Source of the DNA: Aulostomus chinensis
Taxonomy: Eukaryota; Chordata; Actinopteri; Syngnathiformes; Aulostomidae
Assembly: GCA_037954235.1 (NCBI GenBank)
Contig: JBBMOA010000013.1
Coordinates: 7,210,001-7,274,000, forward strand
Direction of reading: 5' to 3'
Length of the DNA stretch: 64,000 nucleotides
Shown in pieces: positions 1-11,476 of this stretch (positions are counted from its first letter, which is position 1; the number at the start of each line of letters is the position of its first letter). Made by a program: the position numbers and the translations under genes. The notes under the pieces were generated by a model. It saw only the letters and a list, made by a program, of their open reading frames with translations. It was not told the origin of the DNA and ran no database searches.

Positions 1-860
1 TCCATCTATCTTTCCATCTATCTATCCATCTATTCATCGATCTATCTATCAATCCATCTATCTTTCCATCCATCCATCCATCTATCTATCCATCCATCCA
101 TCTATCTATCTATCTATTATCCATTTATCTATGTATCTATTTAACTATCTATCATCCATCTTTCTATTCATCCATCCATCTATCAGTCTATCCATCCATT
201 CATCTATTAATCCATCCATCTATCCATCTATCAATCGATCTATTAATCCATCCATCTATCAATCCATCGATCGATCAATCTATCATCTGTCTATCCATCC
301 ATCTATCAATCCCTCCATCTATCCATCAATCTATGAATTCATTAATCTATCAATCCATCCATCTATCAATCATTTATCATTCAATCCATCTATCTATCTA
401 TCCATCCATCTATTCATCTATCTATCTATCATCCATCCATCTATCCATCCATCTATCCATCTATCTATCTATCCATCCATCTATCTTTCCATCCATCCAT
501 CCATCTAACAATCTATCCATCTATCTATCCATCAATCCATCCATCCATCCATCAATCCATCCATCTATCCATCAATCTATCATCTGTCTGTCCATCCATC
601 TATCTTCCATCCATCAATCCATCCAACTATCAATCATATATCAATCCATCCACTTATCTATCATCTATCTATCTATCCATCTATCTATCCAGCTAACTAT
701 CTTTCTATCCATCTATCTATCTACTTATCTATCTATCTTTCCATCCATCTATCTTTCCTTCCGTCTATCTATCTATCTTTCTATCCATCCACCCATCTAT
801 CTATCCATCCATCTATCTAACATCCATCCATCTATCAATCACTTATAATTCAATCCATCC

Positions 861-916
<56 letters not shown>

Positions 917-1086
917 ATCCATCCATCCATCTACCTATCTATTCATCTATCATACATCTATACATCCATCATCTATCCATCCATCTATGAATCCATCCAT
1001 CGATCAATCTATCTATCAATTCTTTCATCTATCAATCCATCCATCTATCATCCGTCTATCCAGCTATCTATATCCATCAATCTATC

Positions 1087-1121
<35 letters not shown>

Positions 1122-1192
1122 TATCATCTTTCTATCCATCCATCTATCTTTCTATCCATCCATCCATCTATCAATCACTTATAATTCAATCC

Positions 1193-1239
<47 letters not shown>

Positions 1240-1259
<20 letters not shown>

Positions 1260-1727
1260 CAACCTTCAATCCATCTATCTTTCGATCCATCAATCTATCA
1301 ATCTATCTATCTATCCATCTATCTATCTTTCCATCCATCCATCCATCTATCTATCTATCGATCCATCTATCTATCTATCTATCATCCATCCATCTACCTA
1401 TCTATTCATCTATCATCTATCTATACATCCATCAATCCATTTATCCATCCATCCATCTATCCATCAATCTATCTATCTATCAATTCATTCATCTATCAAT
1501 CCATCCATCTATCATCCATCTATCCAGCTATCTATATCCATCAATCTATCATCAATCAATCAATCAATCTATCTATCTATCTATCTATCTATCTATGTAT
1601 CATCTATCTATCCATCCATCTATCTTTCTATCCATCCATTCATCTATCAATCCATCCATCATCAATCTATCTATCAATTCATTCATCCATCAATCCATCC
1701 ATCTGTCAATGACTTATAATTCAATCC

Positions 1728-1798
<71 letters not shown>

Positions 1799-2262
1799 CA
1801 ACCTTCAATAATTCTATCTTTCGATCCATCCATCTATCGATCTATCTATCTATCTTTCTATCTATCTATCTATCTATCCATCCATCTATCCATCATTCCA
1901 TCTATCCATCCATCTATCCATCATCAATCTATCCATCTATCAATACATCCATCTATCAATCAATCCATCTATCTATCTATCATCTATCTATCCATCCATC
2001 TATCTTTCGATCCATTCATCCATCTATGAATCCATCATCTATCCATCCATCTATGAATCCATCCATCGATCAATCTATCTATCAATCCATCCATCTATCA
2101 ATCCATCCATCGATCAATCTATCATCTGTCTATCCATCCATCTATCTATTCATCATCCATCCATCAATCCATCCAACTATCAATCATGTATCAATCCATC
2201 CACTTATCAATCATCTATCTATATCCATCTATCAATTGATCAATCTATCTATCCATCCATGC

Positions 2263-2321
<59 letters not shown>

Positions 2322-3198
2322 CATCCATCTATCTTTCTATCCATCCATCAATCCATCCATCAATCCATCCATCTATCCATCCATCTGTCCATCTAACTAT
2401 CATCTATCTATCAATCCACCCATCTATCAATCATTTATCAACCCATCCATCGATTATCTATCGATCAAAACATCCATCTATCAATCAATCTATCCATCCA
2501 TCTATCGATCTATCTATCCATCTATTCATCCATCCATCTATCCATCTATCAATCGATCTATCAATCCATCCATCTATGAATCCATCCATCGATCAATCTA
2601 TCATCTGTCTATCCATCCATCTATCCATCCATCCTCAATCCATCCAACTATCAATCATCTATCAATCCATCCACTTATCTATCATCTATCTATCTGTCCA
2701 TCTATCTATCCAGCTGACTATCTTTCTATCCATCTATCTATCTACTTATCTATCTATCTTTCCATCCATCTATCTTTCCATCCGTCTATCTATCTATCAA
2801 ACATCCATCCATCTATCTATTAATCCATCCATCTATTAATCATTTATCAACCCAGTCATCAATCCATCTATCGATCAATCCATCCATCTATCAATCTAAC
2901 TATCCATCCATCTATCTATCTATCCATCTATCAATCCATCCATCCATCTATCAATCCATCCATTTATGCATCTATCAATCTATCAATCCATCCATCGATC
3001 AATCTGTCATCTGTCTATCCATCCATCTATCTAGCCATTCATCCATCCATCTATCCATTTATTCATCTATCTATCTATCCATCCATCCATCTATCCATCC
3101 ATCCATCTATAATCTATCCATCTATCCACCTATCTATCCAGCTAACTATCTTTCTATCATCTATCCATCTACCTATCTTTCCATCCATCTTTCCATCC

Positions 3199-3248
<50 letters not shown>

Positions 3249-3854
3249 TATGTATTTATCCATCTATTTATCTATCTATCATCCATCTTTCTATTCATCC
3301 ATCCATCTATCAGTCTATCCATCCATTCATCATTAATCCATCCATCTATCAATCGATCTATTAATCCATCCATCTATCAATTCATCCATCGATTAATCTA
3401 TCATCTGTCTATCCATCCATCTATCTAGCCATCCATCCATCTATCAATCCTTCCATCTATCCATCAATCTATCAATTCATTCATCTATCAATCCATCCAT
3501 CTATCAATCATTTATTATTCAAGCCATCTATCTATTTATCTATCTATCTATCTATCTATCTTTCTATTCATCCAGCCATCTATCTTTCTGTCCATCCATC
3601 CATCTATCTATTCATCTATCTATCTATCCATCTTCCTATCTATCTTTCCATCTATCTATCTATCATCAATCTATCCATCTATCTATCTACCTATCCATCC
3701 ATCCATCTATCAATCTATCTATCTATCCATCATCTATCTTTCCATCCGTCTATCTATCTATCATCCATATATCTATCCATCTATTCATCGATCTATCAAT
3801 CCATCTATCTTTCCATCCATCCATCCATCTATCTATCCATCCATCCATCTAACC

Positions 3855-3880
<26 letters not shown>
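1240..3880. repeat. Higher-order repeat copy 1 inside the array
   Basis: This block recurs about 2,642-2,658 bp downstream, with small length changes at TATC runs. Landmarks in order are CTTTCCAACCTTCAATCC near 1254, the ATGTATCATC landmark near 1595, the GATCAAAACATCC landmark near 2463, CCAGCTGACTATC near 2711 and TTATGTATTTATCC near 3248. The block begins and ends in pure TATC runs. Confidence 0.85.
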
Positions 3881-3901
<21 letters not shown>

Positions 3902-4369
3902 CAACCTTCAATCCATCTATCTTTCGATCCATCCATCTATCAATCTATCTATCTATCCATCTATCTATCTTTCCATCCATCCATCCATCTATCTATCTAT
4001 CGATCCATCTATCTATCTATCTATCATCCATCCATCTACCTATCTATTCATCTATCATCTATCTATACATCCATCAATCCATTTATCCATCCATCCATCT
4101 ATCCATCAATCTATCTATCTATCAATTCATTCATCTATCAATCCATCCATCTATCATCCATCTATCCAGCTATCTATATCCATCAATCTATCATCAATCA
4201 ATCAATCAATCTATCTATCTATCTATCTATCTATCTATGTATCATCTATCTATCCATCCATCTATCTTTCTATCCATCCATTCATCTATCAATCCATCCA
4301 TCATCAATCTATCTATCAATTCATTCATCCATCAATCCATCCATCTGTCAATGACTTATAATTCAATCC

Positions 4370-4428
<59 letters not shown>

Positions 4429-4904
4429 CATCTATCTTTCCAACCTTCAATAATTCTATCTTTCGATCCATCCATCTATCGATCTATCTATCTATCTTTC
4501 TATCTATCTATCTATCTATCCATCCATCTATCCATCATTCCATCTATCCATCCATCTATCCATCATCAATCTATCCATCTATCAATACATCCATCTATCA
4601 ATCAATCCATCTATCTATCTATCATCTATCTATCCATCCATCTATCTTTCGATCCATTCATCCATCTATGAATCCATCATCTATTCATCCATCTATGAAT
4701 CCATCCATCGATCAATCTATCTATCAATCCATCCATCTATCAATCCATCCATCGATCAATCTATCATCTGTCTATCCATCCATCTATCTATTCATCATCC
4801 ATCCATCAATCCATCCAACTATCAATCATGTATCAATCCATCCACTTATCAATCATCTATCTATATCCATCTATCAATTGATCAATCTATCTATCCATCC
4901 ATGC

Positions 4905-4940
<36 letters not shown>

Positions 4941-5856
4941 GTCTATCTATTTATCTATCTATCTATCTATCTATCTATCCATCCATCTATCTTTCTATCC
5001 ATCCATCAATCCATCCAGCAATCCATCCATCTATCCATCCATCTGTCCATCTAACTATCATCTATCTATCAATCCACCCATCTATCAATCATTTATCAAC
5101 CCATCCATCGATTATCTATCGATCAAAACATCCATCTATCAATCAATCTATCCATCCATCTATCGATCTATCTATCCATCTATTCATCCATCCATCTATC
5201 CATCTATCAATCGATCTATCAATCCATCCATCTATGAATCCATCCATCGATCAATCTATCATCTGTCTATCCATCCATCTATCCATCCATCCTCAATCCA
5301 TCCAACTATCAATCATCTATCAATCCATCCACTTATCTATCATCTATCTATCTGTCCATCTATCTATCCAGCTGACTATCTTTCTATCCATCTATCTATC
5401 TACTTATCTATCTATCTTTCCATCCATCTATCTTTCCATCCGTCTATCTATCTATCAAACATCCATCCATCTATCTATCCATCTATCTATTAATCCATCC
5501 ATCTATTAATCTTTTATCAACCCAGTCATCAATCCATCTATCGATCAATCCATCCATCTATCAATCTAACTATCCATCCATCTATCTATCTATCCATCTA
5601 TCAATCCATCCATCCATCTATCAATCCATCCATTTATGCATCTATCAATCTATCAATCCATCCATCGATCAATCTGTCATCTGTCTATCCATCCATCTAT
5701 CTAGCCATTCATCCATCCATCTATCCATTTATTCATCTATCTATCTATCCATCCATCCATCTATCCATCCATCCATCTATAATCTATCCATCTATCCACC
5801 TATCTATCCAGCTAACTATCTTTCTATCATCTATCCATCTACCTATCTTTCCATCC

Positions 5857-5898
<42 letters not shown>

Positions 5899-6525
5899 TA
5901 TGTATTTATCCATCTATCTATTTATCTATCTATCATCCATCTTTCTATTCATCCATCCATCTATCAGTCTATCCATCCATTCATCATTAATCCATCCATC
6001 TATCAATCGATCTATTAATCCATCCATCTATCAATTCATCCATCGATTAATCTATCATCTGTCTATCCATCCATCTATCTAGCCATCCATCCATCTATCA
6101 ATCCTTCCATCTATCCATCAATCTATCAATTCATTCATCTATCAATCCATCCATCTATCAATCATTTATTATTCAAGCCATCTATCTATTTATCTATCTA
6201 TCTATCTATCTATCTTTCTATTCATCCAGCCATCTATCTTTCTGTCCATCCATCCATCTATCTATTCATCTATCTATCTATCCATCTTCCTATCTATCTT
6301 TCCATCTATCTATCTATCATCAATCTATCCATCTATCTATCTACCTATCCATCCATCCATCTATCAATCTATCTATCTATCCATCATCTATCTTTCCATC
6401 CGTCTATCTATCTATCATCCATATATCTATCCATCTATTCATCGATCTATCAATCCATCTATCTTTCCATCCATCCATCCATCTATCTATCCATCCATCC
6501 ATCTAACCATCTATCTATCTATTTA
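3881..6525. repeat. Higher-order repeat copy 2 inside the array
   Basis: Second copy of the 2.64-kb block. The same landmarks occur in the same order at about 3896, 4237, 5122, 5369 and 5898. Differences are mostly added or lost TATC units and a few substitutions, which suggests a recent unequal exchange or replication-based duplication. Shorter, more diverged copies also exist: 675-830 closely matches 6745-6900, and 575-730 resembles 2595-2760. Confidence 0.85.
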
Positions 6526-7052
6526 TCTATCTATCATCCATCCATCTATCTATCCATCTATCAATCCATCCATCCATCTATCAATCCATCCATCTATCCA
6601 TCTATCAATCCATCCATCGATCAATCTATCATCTGTATATCCATCCATCTATCTAGCCATCCATCTATCCATCTATCTATCTATCATCCATCCATCTATC
6701 TTTCCATCTATCCATCCATCCATCCATCATCTATCTATCTATCCATCTATCTATCCAGCTAACTATCTTTCTATCCATCTATCTATCTACTTATCTATCT
6801 ATCTTTCCATCCATCTATCTTTCCATCCGTCTATCTATCTATCTTTCTATCCATCCACCCATCTATCTATCCATCCATCTATCTAACATCCATCCATCTA
6901 TCTATTCAGCTACCTATATTTCTTTCCATCTATCTATCTACCTATCTATCTATCCATCCATCTATCCATCTATCTAATATCCATCCATCTATCTATCCAG
7001 CTACCTCTTTCTATCCATTTATCTATCTATCTACCTATCCATCTATCCATCC

Positions 7053-7127
<75 letters not shown>

Positions 7128-7446
7128 CATCTATCTATCTATCCAGCTAACTATCTTTCTATCTATCTATCTATCTACCTATCCATCTATCCATCCATCT
7201 ATCTATCATCTATCTATCTATCCATCTATCTATCCAGCTACCTATCTTTCTATCATCTATCTATCTCCCTATCTATCTATCCATCTACCTATCTATCCAT
7301 CCATCCACCTATCTATCCATCCATCCATCTTTCTATCTATATATCTATCCATCTTTCTTTCTGTTCATCCATCCATCTTTCTATCCATCCATCCATCTAT
7401 CAATCCATCCATCTATCCACCTATCAATCGATCTATCAGTCCATCC

Positions 7447-7494
<48 letters not shown>

Positions 7495-7615
7495 GTCTAT
7501 CTATCATCTATCATCCATCTTTCTATCAATCCATCCATCTATCCATCAATCTATCCATCTATAAATTCATTCATCTATCCATCCATTGATCCATCAATCA
7601 TTTGTCATTCAATCC

Positions 7616-7658
<43 letters not shown>

Positions 7659-7735
7659 GATCATCCCTCTATCATCTATTCATCTATCTATCTATCATCT
7701 ATTTATCTTTCTATTCATCCATCCATCTATCTAAG

Positions 7736-7927
7736 CATTTATAATTGGATTGGTGGACAGATGGATGAATGAATTGATGCATGGTAGATGGATGATAGAT
7801 AGATAGATGATAAATAGATGATTGATGGATGGATCTGTGAATTGATGGATGGATGGATGAAGAGATAGAAAATAGATTACAAGTTAGATGCTGAGATTGG
7901 TAGACGGTTGGATGACAGATAGATGGA
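7736..7927. repeat. Strand-switched GATG/GATA block
   Basis: For about 190 bp the + strand changes from ATCC/ATCT to GATG/GATA/GGAT units, then changes back. This is an inverted segment inside the array. The right junction forms a perfect 11-bp dyad, AGATAGATGGA at 7917-7927 against TCCATCTATCT at 7943-7953, with a 15-nt loop. Confidence 0.85.
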
Positions 7928-8250
7928 TGTATGTATGATAGATCCATCTATCTATGTATCATCCACCCCTCGATCATCTATTCATCCATCTGTCATCATC
8001 TGTCTATATATCATCTTCTATCTATCATCCATCCATCTATTTATACGTCTATCTATCATCTCTTCTTCCTTCCGTGCATCAATCTGTCTTTCCCACTCTC
8101 TCTCCACCATGTATCTTTCCTTCAGTCCATCCATCCCCCCATCAATCTATCTCTCCATCCCTCACTACATCCATCATCCCCCTTCATCCATTTATCTCTC
8201 CATCCATCCACCCATTATTCCAACCTTCTGTCCATCCATCCCTCCCTCCA
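7928..8250. repeat. Degenerate ATCC/ATCT array next to the pura promoter
   Basis: The array resumes in its original strand sense but is more diverged (CTCTCC, CTTCC and CCCTCC variants), and fades out at about 8250. It ends roughly 220 bp before the pura start codon. Confidence 0.85.
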
Positions 8251-8468
8251 TCTGTGGGGGGTTCGGAGTTCCAGTGTCTCTCAAACAAAGCAGAAACGTC
8301 CCGAGTGACTTGAACGCAGCGCGTCTGGAACTACAGTTACTTTCATTTTTCCATCCTCGCGTCCTCCTGTGTTCTCGCGATAGAGCGGCGGAGCGGTTTG
8401 ACGGGCAGTCGAGGTTGCAGCAGGCAGGCAGAGGGAGACGGTGGAAGGTAAAGCAGGGAGGCAGCATC
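8251..8468 (+). promoter_or_regulatory. pura promoter and 5' untranslated region
   Basis: Composition switches abruptly from AT-rich array to CpG-rich sequence that continues through the coding region, as in a CpG-island promoter. No TATA box is evident. A TCTCGCGA element lies at 8373. The start codon context is good: A at -3 and G at +4 around the ATG at 8469. The transcription start cannot be fixed from sequence alone. Confidence 0.6.
8373..8382 (+). promoter_or_regulatory. TCTCGCGA-type core promoter motif
   Basis: TCTCGCGATA matches 8 of 10 bases of the palindromic TCTCGCGAGA promoter element of vertebrate CpG-island genes. It matches 9 of 10 bases of the published DREF/ZBED1 consensus TGTCGCGAYA. 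It sits 86 bp before the start codon, where such elements usually lie. Binding is inferred. Confidence 0.45.
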
Positions 8469-9314
8469 ATGGCGGACAGAGACAGTGGCAGTGACCACGG
8501 AGGGGCCGCCGCGGGCCCCGGCTCGCTGCCGCTGGGTGCGATGGGGGCCATGTCGCGGCTGCAGCACGACACCGAGGAGCTCGCCTCCAAGCGCGTCGAC
8601 ATCCAGAACAAGCGCTTCTACCTTGACGTGAAGCAGAACGTTAAAGGCCGCTTCCTAAAGATAGCCGAGGTCGGGGCTGGGGGGAACAAGAGCCGCCTCA
8701 CGCTCTCCATGTCGGTCGCCGTGGAGTTCCGCGATTATCTCGGGGACTTTATCGAACATTACGCCCAGCTGGGCCCGTCCAACCCGGACATGGTGCAGGA
8801 TGAGCCCCGACGGGCGCTCAAGAGCGAATTCCTGGTGCGGGAGAATAGGAAATATTACATGGATCTGAAAGAGAACCAGAGGGGGCGGTTCCTGAGGATC
8901 CGGCAGACCGTTAATCGGGGGCCCGGGCTGGGGAGCGCGCAAGGCCAGACCATCGCGCTGCCGGCGCAGGGGCTCATCGAGTTCCGTGACGCTCTGGCCA
9001 AACTCATCGATGACTACGGCGTGGACGAGGAGCCGGCGGAGCTGCCGGAGGGCACCTCGCTCACGGTCGACAACAAGCGCTTCTTCTTCGACGTGGGCTC
9101 CAACAAGTACGGAGTCTTCATGCGGGTCAGCGAGGTGAAGCCCACGTACCGGAACTCCATCACGGTTCCGTGTAAAGTATGGTCCAAATTCGGCAACACC
9201 TTCTGTAAATACGCGGAGGAGATGAGGAAGATCCAGGAGAGGAGTCGAGAGAAGCGGGCCTCGGAACTGCTACCTGAGGGCCCGCACGCCGGGGACGACG
9301 GCGACGACGACTGA
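8469..9314 (+). CDS. pura: Transcriptional activator protein Pur-alpha (purine-rich element binding protein A)
   Basis: Single uninterrupted exon of 281 aa. Pur-alpha binds purine-rich (GGN)n single-stranded DNA and RNA and acts in transcription, replication and neuronal mRNA transport. Three PUR repeats are visible: about residues 40-102 (SKRVDIQNKRFYLDVKQN to EFRDYLGDFIEHYAQLG), 118-184 (SEFLVRENRKYYMDLKENQR to LAKLIDDYG) and 197-255 (SLTVDNKRFFFDVGSNKYG to FCKYAEEM). The N-terminus MADRDSGSDHGG matches PURA rather than PURB or PURG, and the glycine-rich linker is short. From memory of human PURA, the C-terminal glutamine run is missing here and the tail is acidic (GDDGDDD); residue 235 is Cys (ITVPCKVW) where I recall Tyr. 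The frame is open upstream to 7923 through the repeat, but homology, Kozak context and CpG composition support the start at 8469. An intronless CDS is normal for this gene. Confidence 0.97.
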   Translation: MADRDSGSDHGGAAAGPGSLPLGAMGAMSRLQHDTEELASKRVDIQNKRFYLDVKQNVKGRFLKIAEVGAGGNKSRLTLSMSVAVEFRDYLGDFIEHYAQLGPSNPDMVQDEPRRALKSEFLVRENRKYYMDLKENQRGRFLRIRQTVNRGPGLGSAQGQTIALPAQGLIEFRDALAKLIDDYGVDEEPAELPEGTSLTVDNKRFFFDVGSNKYGVFMRVSEVKPTYRNSITVPCKVWSKFGNTFCKYAEEMRKIQERSREKRASELLPEGPHAGDDGDDD

Positions 9315-11260
9315 CGGAACCACCACCAACACCCGAACTGTGCGAGAAAAGCAACATTTAACTGTAAAATAGGAAGAGAAGCTCCAAGGGAATCACCCAC
9401 CACACACAACCACCACAGACATGGCAGCGCGCTGCCCTCCTCATCTGACTGGATGTCACCCACTTACCACCCATGTACCAGTAAGCGCTGCTATCAAGGA
9501 TCGAACTGTAAGATTTGAACTGTTTCCTACTTGAGTTCAGTGACAATGAACAGAGTGTTTATATCTATCAAATGACGGATTTTGCACACATCAGAGCTAT
9601 TTCAGAAAAATGTTTTCAAACTGGTAGACTGAGTCAAAACTAAACCAGAGGTCTATTATTTAAAAAAGACAGAGCAGATATTGACATCAGCACAAAGAGA
9701 ATATATTATGAACTTGACGAAACCAAAATCTGATCCCAGATGTATAGTTTGTTATCACAGGTACGCAGAGTAGCTACAGAGGCTCTGCGTGAAGGAGGCA
9801 GCACCAGGGCCGCCAACCCGTCAGCATGTGTAGGCTCACGTTTCCTCAGAAGTTCTGGAGCGTAGCGGATTGTCTTCGACCTGACCCGAGATGTAGGAGG
9901 CTAATGAGAGCATTTCTATCATGCCAGTCCTAAAAAATGAAGACTCGGACATAAATAGCCTATTTTTTGCGCCTCAAACAACTGGGATGAATCTATCTGG
10001 AAGCTATATTGAATATCAGCCCTCTTGCACCATGTCCATAGATACTTCAATGAAAAAAGTGCTAACTTAGATGTACTAATTATGATTTTGTGAATCAGCT
10101 GTAAGAAGAAAACAACTTATTAAGATACCCACGTTTTCTGTGGGTTAAACATTTTCTTTGTTACTTTGTTTTTTTTTTCCTCTCCAGAGGTGGGTGGGGG
10201 ATGCTAAGGAAAAGTGTGGGAGTGCAAGTGCGGGGAAAGATGCGCCAGCACAGCGCGAGGTGAGGCATCGCATCCTCTCTGACGTCATTACAACCTGTGC
10301 CTTATACACTCCACTCGTTTACGTGTTCTCACGTGGATGGTCTGTGACCTCGACCGCTGTACGTTTTCATTTACGAGTGCTGTTATATAGGCAGAATATA
10401 GTCACATCCCTGTGGTACACGGAGGTAACACCAAAAGCTGAGGGGCCACGTGTGGTAGCGGCACCCGGCAGCCACAGAAGCCCTGGCAGCACCCCTGGTG
10501 GTGCACATGTCTCCTGGGAACAGAAGAAGAACCCAGGACTCATTTACCTGTGGCAGCACTGGCGGGTGGCGTTGAGATTCACCGTGAACCGTTATGGGTG
10601 GCTTTGCACACCATATGCACCATGAGGTTTAAAATAAAGCAGCAGCAACAAAATCAAAATCAGAAGCAGCTGGATGAGATCGGTCAGAGCTGAGACGGAT
10701 GCTGTTGGAGCCAGGCAGGCCAGGAGGACTGGGAGGGCCAGCCCGAGGTTGTAGAGGCCCAGGCAGTATCTGTCTCGTAATGGTGCTACAGCCCCTGATC
10801 GCTTGTCTGGGGGGGCCCCGCAGTGCAGAGTACGTCACTTTTGCATTATTGCTATTCTGATGCTCCTTTCTTTCCTTCAAGGTTCTTTCCTCCACTTTAT
10901 GTTGTCGGAAGCGCGTTAGGTGTCCCGGGCCGAGGGGAACGCCCTGACTAGCGCGGGACGTTTCATATTAGTGTGCAATATTGTGTCCATGCCATTGGTG
11001 GCATGGTATCACGTGTATAGACTATTACTACGAGACGGAAGTGTGTAGGCTGTGTGATCAGTAGATTTATTTGCAAGCATGACAATGAGGTAACTGAATC
11101 TGTATCATGTCTCTGAAATGTGAAGTCTCTCTGAAGCACTCGCTCAAAAAACAAGACTAGTGCGGTATTTTTCTGTCACGTTCTGTAAATCAGTAGGTTG
11201 CCTTGTTCGTCTATCAGTGCGCGTAGGCTAGTCTGGGTGTTTTTACCTCCCTCCAGGAAG
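9315..11260 (+). other. pura 3' untranslated/flanking sequence
   Basis: No further coding sequence was recognised. A long 3' UTR is expected for pura. An AATAAA at 10633-10638 is a possible polyadenylation signal. Later AATAAA matches near 14007, 15646 and 16678 could also be used. The open frame at 10158-10625 has no recognisable domain and looks like chance. Confidence 0.4.
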
Positions 11261-11282
11261 CCCCCCCCCCCCCCCCCCCCCC
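11261..11282. repeat. Poly-C/poly-G tract (22 bp)
   Basis: Uninterrupted run of 22 C. On the minus strand this is poly-G and could form a quadruplex. Length may be unreliable in an assembly. Confidence 0.9.
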
Positions 11283-11414
11283 GCAACAGAAGGTCCTTCC
11301 TCCTCTTTGCACACAATGTAGATGTCCAAAAAACTTGGACTGTATCAGCCCTTCTGCCGTTGCCAACACTCCAGTTGTATTTTATGTTAGGGTTTGATCC
11401 AGAGGTGACTGACT

Positions 11415-11416
<2 letters not shown>

Positions 11417-11474
<58 letters not shown>
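11417..11474. repeat. (CA)29 microsatellite
   Basis: Pure CA dinucleotide run of 58 bp. Confidence 0.97.

Positions 11475-11476
<2 letters not shown>

Larger units (their letters stand above)
1..7735. repeat. 7.7-kb ATCT/ATCC tetranucleotide array
   Basis: Almost every base belongs to ATCT, ATCC, ATCA or TTTC tetramers (GATA/GATG on the minus strand). Pure TATC runs occur at about 860-910, 1195-1255, 1730-1795, 2265-2320, 3205-3250, 4370-4430 and 7060-7125. The long open frames across it translate only as Ser-Ile-His/Tyr-Pro repeats and are artefacts of a period-4 sequence without stops. The array starts before the window. Besides simple slippage it contains large internal duplications, annotated separately. 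Confidence 0.97.

Noticed and set aside
131..6082. Many long + frames rich in Ser, Ile, His and Pro
   Set aside because: They are read-through of period-4 ATCC/ATCT repeats. The same peptide pattern appears in all three frames, with no start context or homology.
8192..9546. Minus-strand frames opposite pura
   Set aside because: Shadows of the GC-rich pura coding sequence with no family similarity.
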